The notes under the pieces are model-generated. The model saw only the letters and a list, made by a program, of their open reading frames with translations, did not search any database and had not been told where the DNA came from. From NCBI GenBank assembly GCA_050247075.1, contig JBFWUW010000035.1, positions 4,940-68,939 of the forward strand: 64,000 nt of DNA. Reading direction: 5' to 3'. The stretch comes from JBFWUW01 sp050247075 (GTDB lineage Bacteria; Planctomycetota; Planctomycetia; Pirellulales; JBFWUW01). This document shows, piece by piece, positions 53,730 to 64,000 of this stretch (position 1 is its first letter; each line of letters begins with the position of its first letter). The position numbers were made by a program, and so were the translations under genes.

Positions 53730-55607
53730 ATGCCCGCGCCCGAATTGGCTGGCGACTTTTGGGAACTGCTCTCGCGCAGCAAGCTGGTTCCCCCGGAACA
53801 TTTTCGGACCTTGACGGAGCAACTTGCGCAACAAGGACTGGCTGGCGGCCCGCCGCGCGAGATCGCCAAGGAACTCGTCCGGCAAGGCTGCCTGACACGG
53901 TTTCAATCGGACCGCTTGCTAACCGGGCAACATCGCGGGTTCTTCTACGACCACTACAAGCTGCTGGAGATCCTGGGCGCGGGGGGCATGGGGCGGCTGT
54001 ATGTGGCGGAGGATATCCGCACGGGCGAGCGGGTTGCCCTGAAGTTGCTGTACGAGCATCGCCAGGAAGACCCCGGCGTGCGTGCCCGTTTCGATCTGGA
54101 AGCCCGCGCCGGCGGCATGTTGAACCATCCCAGCATTGTCCGCACGCACCAGATCAACCGCAGCGGACATGTGGTCTATATCATCATGGACCTGGTGGAA
54201 GGGATCAGCCTGCAAGAGCAGGTGGTGATGCACGGCCAGACCCCCTGGCCCATGGCGTGCGACATCGTCGCCCAAGCGGCGCTGGGCTTGCAGCACGCGC
54301 ACGATGCCGGCCTGGTCCATCGCGATGTAAAACCGGCCAACCTGCTGATCACCAAGGAAGGCATCGTCAAGATTCTCGACTTCGGCCTGGCCCGCATTCC
54401 CGAGGACGAGTTCTCCATGGCCATGATCTTTGGCCAGGACCGCGTGGGGACGGCCGACTACGTCGCCCCAGAGCAATCCATCAACAGTTACAAGGTCGAT
54501 GCCCGCGCTGACATCTACAGCCTGGGATGTACTTTCTATTTCGCCTTGACGGGCATTGTGCCGTTTGGATATCGCTCGGTACGCAAGACGATCGAAGCGC
54601 ACCGCACGCGCAGGCCGCGGCCCGTGCCGGAACTGGCCGCCGATGTGCCCGCCGACGTTGTGGCTATCTTGGACCGCATGGTCCGCAAGCGGCCCGAAAA
54701 GCGGTTCGGCTCGGCGCAAGAGCTATACCAGGCGCTGGCGCCTTTTGCAAAGCGGCAGCCGCTGGAGGTCGATTTTCAGCGGCTGCTGAAGATCCGCGGC
54801 ACCTATGCCCGCAAACGGATTGCCGACATGGAGGAAGAGCAGCGTAGAAAATCGCAATCGGCCCTTACCCGCGGCCTGGGGACCGCCTCTTCGTTGTTGC
54901 AAACGTCGAACTCGCGGCTTAGTCCGTCGGCCTCGGAACTCAAGCCCGACACTGCGCCGCCACCCGGCAATATCAAAGCGATCGAAATCCGCCACGCGCA
55001 AACGCGCGAAGTGATCTTGTCGGTGCCGGGCTCGACACTGATCGGTGTGGAATTGACGGAAGCCCGGCTGGCCGGCGCGGCCCTGGCCCGGGTCGATATG
55101 TCGAATGCGTCGCTAGTCAATGCCGACCTGCACGGCGCGGACATGCAAAGCGCCGTGCTGGTAGAGGCCCGCTTGTCGAGTTGCAATCTGCAAGGAGCCA
55201 ATCTGGCGGGAGCCGATCTGACGCGCGCGGAGCTTTCCAACTCCAACCTCAGCGGCGGCAGTTTCAAAAATGCGCTGTTGCATTGCGCCAAGTTGCGGTT
55301 CGTTTGCCTGGCCGAGGCCGACCTGGCGGGTGCCGATCTGACCGAGGCCGACTTGGGCATGTCGGATCTGCAAGCAGATTTCAGCGGTGCCAATTTGGCC
55401 GGTGCCGATCTGCGGGGCTGCAACCTCAGCGGCGCCAATTTGTTTGGCGCCAATCTCGAAGGGGCCAATCTGCAAGGGGCCAAGTTGGAAAACGCCAACC
55501 TGCGCGGAGCACGGCTGGAAGGGGCCATCAGCCCGTTGGGAAAGCCATTTCAAATGCCCGGCAAGGAAGAACCCAAGGGCGTTTGGCGGCGGCTGTGGGG
55601 CAGTTAA
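53730..55607 (+). CDS. Ser/Thr protein kinase with C-terminal pentapeptide repeats
   Basis: 625 residues. Residues 1-70 are the small N-terminal helical region common to planctomycete kinases. The kinase follows: GAGGMG (83-88), VALK (K105), HRDVKPANLLI (about 200), DFGLAR (about 220) and APEQ. From about 340 a linker leads to pentapeptide repeats (about 430-605), such as ADLTRAELSNSNLSGG and GANLAGADLRGCNLSGANL, forming a right-handed beta helix. No membrane helix is seen, so it is probably cytoplasmic. Substrates are unknown; the repeat is probably a binding surface. Confidence 0.93.
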   Translation: MPAPELAGDFWELLSRSKLVPPEHFRTLTEQLAQQGLAGGPPREIAKELVRQGCLTRFQSDRLLTGQHRGFFYDHYKLLEILGAGGMGRLYVAEDIRTGERVALKLLYEHRQEDPGVRARFDLEARAGGMLNHPSIVRTHQINRSGHVVYIIMDLVEGISLQEQVVMHGQTPWPMACDIVAQAALGLQHAHDAGLVHRDVKPANLLITKEGIVKILDFGLARIPEDEFSMAMIFGQDRVGTADYVAPEQSINSYKVDARADIYSLGCTFYFALTGIVPFGYRSVRKTIEAHRTRRPRPVPELAADVPADVVAILDRMVRKRPEKRFGSAQELYQALAPFAKRQPLEVDFQRLLKIRGTYARKRIADMEEEQRRKSQSALTRGLGTASSLLQTSNSRLSPSASELKPDTAPPPGNIKAIEIRHAQTREVILSVPGSTLIGVELTEARLAGAALARVDMSNASLVNADLHGADMQSAVLVEARLSSCNLQGANLAGADLTRAELSNSNLSGGSFKNALLHCAKLRFVCLAEADLAGADLTEADLGMSDLQADFSGANLAGADLRGCNLSGANLFGANLEGANLQGAKLENANLRGARLEGAISPLGKPFQMPGKEEPKGVWRRLWGS

Positions 55608-55676
55608 GGCCGGCGCGGCTCGATCTTCCGGCTTTCCGCACCTATTGGTCAATGGAATCGTCGCCTAATACGGCCA

Positions 55677-62114
<6,438 letters not shown>

Positions 62115-62192
62115 GAAACTAAGACCTCTTGCGGTGATGGGCGCGAACGCGCCAATGCCAGCGCGAGCTTGCCGCGTGGCCGAAGGAGTATC

Positions 62193-62234
62193 CCTTAGTC
62201 GAACCATACCGCGAAAAAGTTCCCGCGACTAAGG
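62193..62234 (-). promoter_or_regulatory. Hairpin in the leader of the giant gene
   Basis: CCTTAGTCG (62193-62201) and CGACTAAGG (62226-62234) are exact inverted copies over nine bases, with GAAC and GTTC pairing further in. It lies about 80 bases upstream of the giant gene's ATG and could regulate translation or bind a repressor. Confidence 0.4.
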
Positions 62235-62351
62235 AAATATGCCCCACGATGACGTAGTGGGCGAAGTTTACGAGAGGCCCAGGATGTGCGCAAACCCACT
62301 GCTGGCTGTTGGTTAGGAAGTTTACAAGACAGCCCGCCCTGTTCAAGAAAG

Positions 62352-62417
62352 CAGGCGGCGGCTGGCGGTTCTGTCCAATCTTGTTGTGCAAGATCGCAGC
62401 ACCGCGGCCGCCGCCTG
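62352..62417 (-). terminator. 22-pair composite hairpin after the AhpD-like gene
   Basis: CAGGCGGCGGC (62352-62362) pairs with GCCGCCGCCTG (62407-62417); GCGGT (62365-62369) pairs with ACCGC (62401-62405); and ATCTTG (62378-62383) pairs with CAAGAT (62389-62394) around a five-base loop. It begins 22 bases after the upstream stop. It has no T-run, so it may be a processing or stability element rather than a simple terminator. Confidence 0.6.
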
Positions 62418-62438
62418 ATGGCTCAACTGAGTTGTCGC

Positions 62439-63869
62439 TTAGTCGATTTCCAGTTGCAGCCCGGCGGCTTCCGTGAGGCGGTCGAAATAGGCGGCCTGTG
62501 TGACTTGATAGACCACTTCCGCCACTTGCTTATCCTCGAAATGCTCTTTCAGCCGGGAAAAATCGCCATCGTCCGCCAAGGCGGGATCAACCGTAATCTT
62601 GCGGGCGAACAGGGCCACCTGGCGATCGGCCGGCGAGGAGATATCCTCGGGCGTATCGAGCGCCAAAATCTCCTCGCTGCTGAACCCCAGCTTTTTCAGC
62701 CGAGCAATGGCATGCCCCAGGGCATACCAGGCGCGATCGTGCCGCGCGCCGATATAGGCAATGATGGCCTTGTAGCGCGGATCGAGCGTGCCTTTTTCCA
62801 GCACCGCTTGATACGACTGAATGCGCTCGCCGCCCGCATTGGATTGTGCGGCCAGTAAGCGGACCCACTGGGCTGGAACGGCGTCGGTGCTTTCGTCACC
62901 CAAGGCAGCCCTGGCGTCCGATTCATTCGCCAGCGGCAGCCGCGGAGTACGTGTGCGCGCGGTGGCAAGGTGCGACTGAACCTCGTCCGGCGTTTCCAGC
63001 GGAGGACGGGGACGCACTGCCGGAGCAGCCATGCCCGTCGCGGCTTTGGTTTGCGCCAAGGGAGCGACGCGGCTGATGGCCGCGGCATACTTGGGCGACG
63101 TGGGACGGGTGAATTGAAACGAGACATCTTGCTTGATTCGCAACGGCCCGGTCCAGCGGTTGGTGGCATTAAAACCGGCGACGGCGGCGACGATATCGGT
63201 TATCTCCGCATCGTTGTAATGGCCCCGCAAGGCCTGAATGTCGCTATCGACGATCGCATACGGTTCAAACGAGAGCTTGTGGGCGAATTGAAACGCGGCT
63301 TGCCTGGCGGCATCGAACTCGGACCAATCGCCGTCTAAGGCCGCCAGTTCATCGTCGCTCACGTCGCGCCCGGCTAGGCCCGACTCTTGATGGCCCAGGC
63401 AGTAGGTGCAATTGTTGCCGCGCGAGACGATCCAAAAGATCATGGTCCGCAAAATGGGATCGAGATTAGAACCACCTCTTTGGCGATAGGTGCCGCTGCG
63501 CGCGCGATCGATGTCGGCCGAGCGCGCAAAACCATACTCCGGCAAATAGTAAGCCCGCATGCGGCCATTGTTGGCCAAACCCAAGCGGCGCGGCTTTTCG
63601 CCGCTGGCGGCCGCCTGGGCCTTTTGCTCCTCAATCAAGGCTTGCTCTTCCTCGGTCACGGGAGGAAGCGGCAAACGGGGGACCGATTGTTTGGAGGCAT
63701 CCAGGGCCCGTTTCATGTCGTCACGAGTCAGCGGCACCGGTTCGGGTTCGATGGCGGCAACTGCCTCATCGGCCTTCGCCCATTGGCCGAACAATAATGC
63801 GGTAAATAACGCCACCAGCGGTACGCACGGACGGGCGAGGGCTGGGCGATGAAATTGGATGGAATGCAT
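62439..63869 (-). CDS. Exported protein with two AhpD-like domains, one degenerate
   Basis: 476 residues with a signal peptide (LVALFTALLFGQWAKA). Domain 1 (about 130-240) has CTYCLGHQ, the C-X2-C-X2-H of AhpD/carboxymuconolactone decarboxylase peroxidase proteins (C154, C157, H160). Domain 2 (about 360-470) is the same fold (AIIAYIGARHDRAWYALGHAIARLKKLG) with the cysteines replaced by Trp and Ala. The gene is followed by the giant gene. Peroxidase-type activity is plausible but unproven. Confidence 0.8.
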   Translation of the reverse strand: MHSIQFHRPALARPCVPLVALFTALLFGQWAKADEAVAAIEPEPVPLTRDDMKRALDASKQSVPRLPLPPVTEEEQALIEEQKAQAAASGEKPRRLGLANNGRMRAYYLPEYGFARSADIDRARSGTYRQRGGSNLDPILRTMIFWIVSRGNNCTYCLGHQESGLAGRDVSDDELAALDGDWSEFDAARQAAFQFAHKLSFEPYAIVDSDIQALRGHYNDAEITDIVAAVAGFNATNRWTGPLRIKQDVSFQFTRPTSPKYAAAISRVAPLAQTKAATGMAAPAVRPRPPLETPDEVQSHLATARTRTPRLPLANESDARAALGDESTDAVPAQWVRLLAAQSNAGGERIQSYQAVLEKGTLDPRYKAIIAYIGARHDRAWYALGHAIARLKKLGFSSEEILALDTPEDISSPADRQVALFARKITVDPALADDGDFSRLKEHFEDKQVAEVVYQVTQAAYFDRLTEAAGLQLEID

Positions 63870-63928
63870 GGATACTGCACTTTCCGAAAACTCCTACCTA
63901 TTTTTGAAATTGGTCTAACCAAACAAAT

Positions 63929-63980
63929 GGCTCTCCTGGCATGCTGTTGGTTGTTCAATCCCAACACGCACAGGAGAGCC
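63929..63980 (+). promoter_or_regulatory. Hairpin enclosing the ribosome-binding site of the last gene
   Basis: GGCTCTCCTG (63929-63938) pairs exactly with CAGGAGAGCC (63971-63980), and TGTTGG (63945-63950) with CCAACA (63961-63966). AGGAG at 63972-63976 is the ribosome-binding site for the ATG at 63985 and is buried in the stem. A TTGGT/ACCAA palindrome sits upstream at 63910-63922. Confidence 0.65.
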
Positions 63981-63984
63981 AAGG

Positions 63985-64000
63985 ATGGCAAAATGGAATT
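63985..64000 (+). CDS. Start of a truncated gene (5 codons visible)
   Basis: An ATG 8 bases after a strong AGGAG starts M-A-K-W-N and runs off the window. The hairpin in front of it is of the type used to keep mobile-element genes quiet, but the protein cannot be identified from five residues. Confidence 0.4.

Larger units (their letters stand above)
62115..62438 (-). other. Structured intergenic leader of the giant gene
   Basis: 324 bases between the AhpD-like stop and the giant gene's ATG. It holds two hairpins (62193-62234 and 62352-62417). GAAGTTTAC also occurs twice, starting at about 62264 and 62310, each followed by a GCCC block. No gene is seen. Confidence 0.5.

Overview
The window is a GC-rich, densely coded chromosomal segment that fits a planctomycete, most likely of the Pirellulales type. 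The evidence is two gene pairs coding for a DUF1501 protein and a DUF1549/DUF1553 (PSCyt) cytochrome-like protein, two DUF1080 (3-keto-disaccharide hydrolase) proteins, a Ser/Thr kinase with the planctomycete-style N-terminus, scattered housekeeping operons, weak Shine-Dalgarno signals, and an archaeal-type formylmethanofuran dehydrogenase subunit B homologue. No rRNA, tRNA, prophage or CRISPR array was found.

Layout. 1-3 kb: the 3' part of ilvD, then gltX. 3-14 kb: DUF1080 proteins, a sugar-type ABC ATPase, zinc-ribbon membrane proteins, a thioredoxin-fold protein, a mannonate-dehydratase-like enolase, an MFS carrier and purD. 14.4-19.6 kb (+): tyrA, a PurS-PurL fusion, a RelE/Phd-type toxin-antitoxin pair and purQ. 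19.7-26 kb (-): a run of aroF, tpiA, secG, yicC, gmk, rpoZ, coaC and an fhcB-like gene, with rpsR diverging from it behind a near-consensus promoter. 27-42 kb: an NhaD-type antiporter convergent with a DoxX-like gene, the two DUF1501/PSCyt pairs, a DJ-1/PfpI protein, a YaiI protein, a retropepsin-like protease, a DinB protein and a DgoD-like enolase. 43-50 kb (-): nusA, infB and rbfA, then a degenerate HhH-GPD-like protein and proC. 50-55.6 kb: a MalK-type ATPase, a cold-shock protein, pyruvate kinase, and a Ser/Thr kinase fused to pentapeptide repeats. 55.7-63.9 kb (-): a secreted protein of about 2,145 residues preceded by a secreted two-domain AhpD-like protein. The window ends at the first codons of a further gene, whose ribosome-binding site lies in a strong hairpin.

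The genes combine core purine, aromatic, glycolytic and translation functions with a periplasmic and sugar-acid set (DUF1080, enolases, DUF1501/PSCyt) typical of planctomycete polysaccharide users.

The most unusual signals are: short degenerate heptanucleotide repeat arrays in several intergenic gaps and one inside purL; the toxin-antitoxin pair between purL and purQ; a pyruvate kinase that looks potassium-independent; a 22-bp composite hairpin between the AhpD-like and giant genes; the giant protein itself; and the hairpin-masked gene start at the right edge. All assignments come from reading the sequence and motif knowledge; no database search was run.
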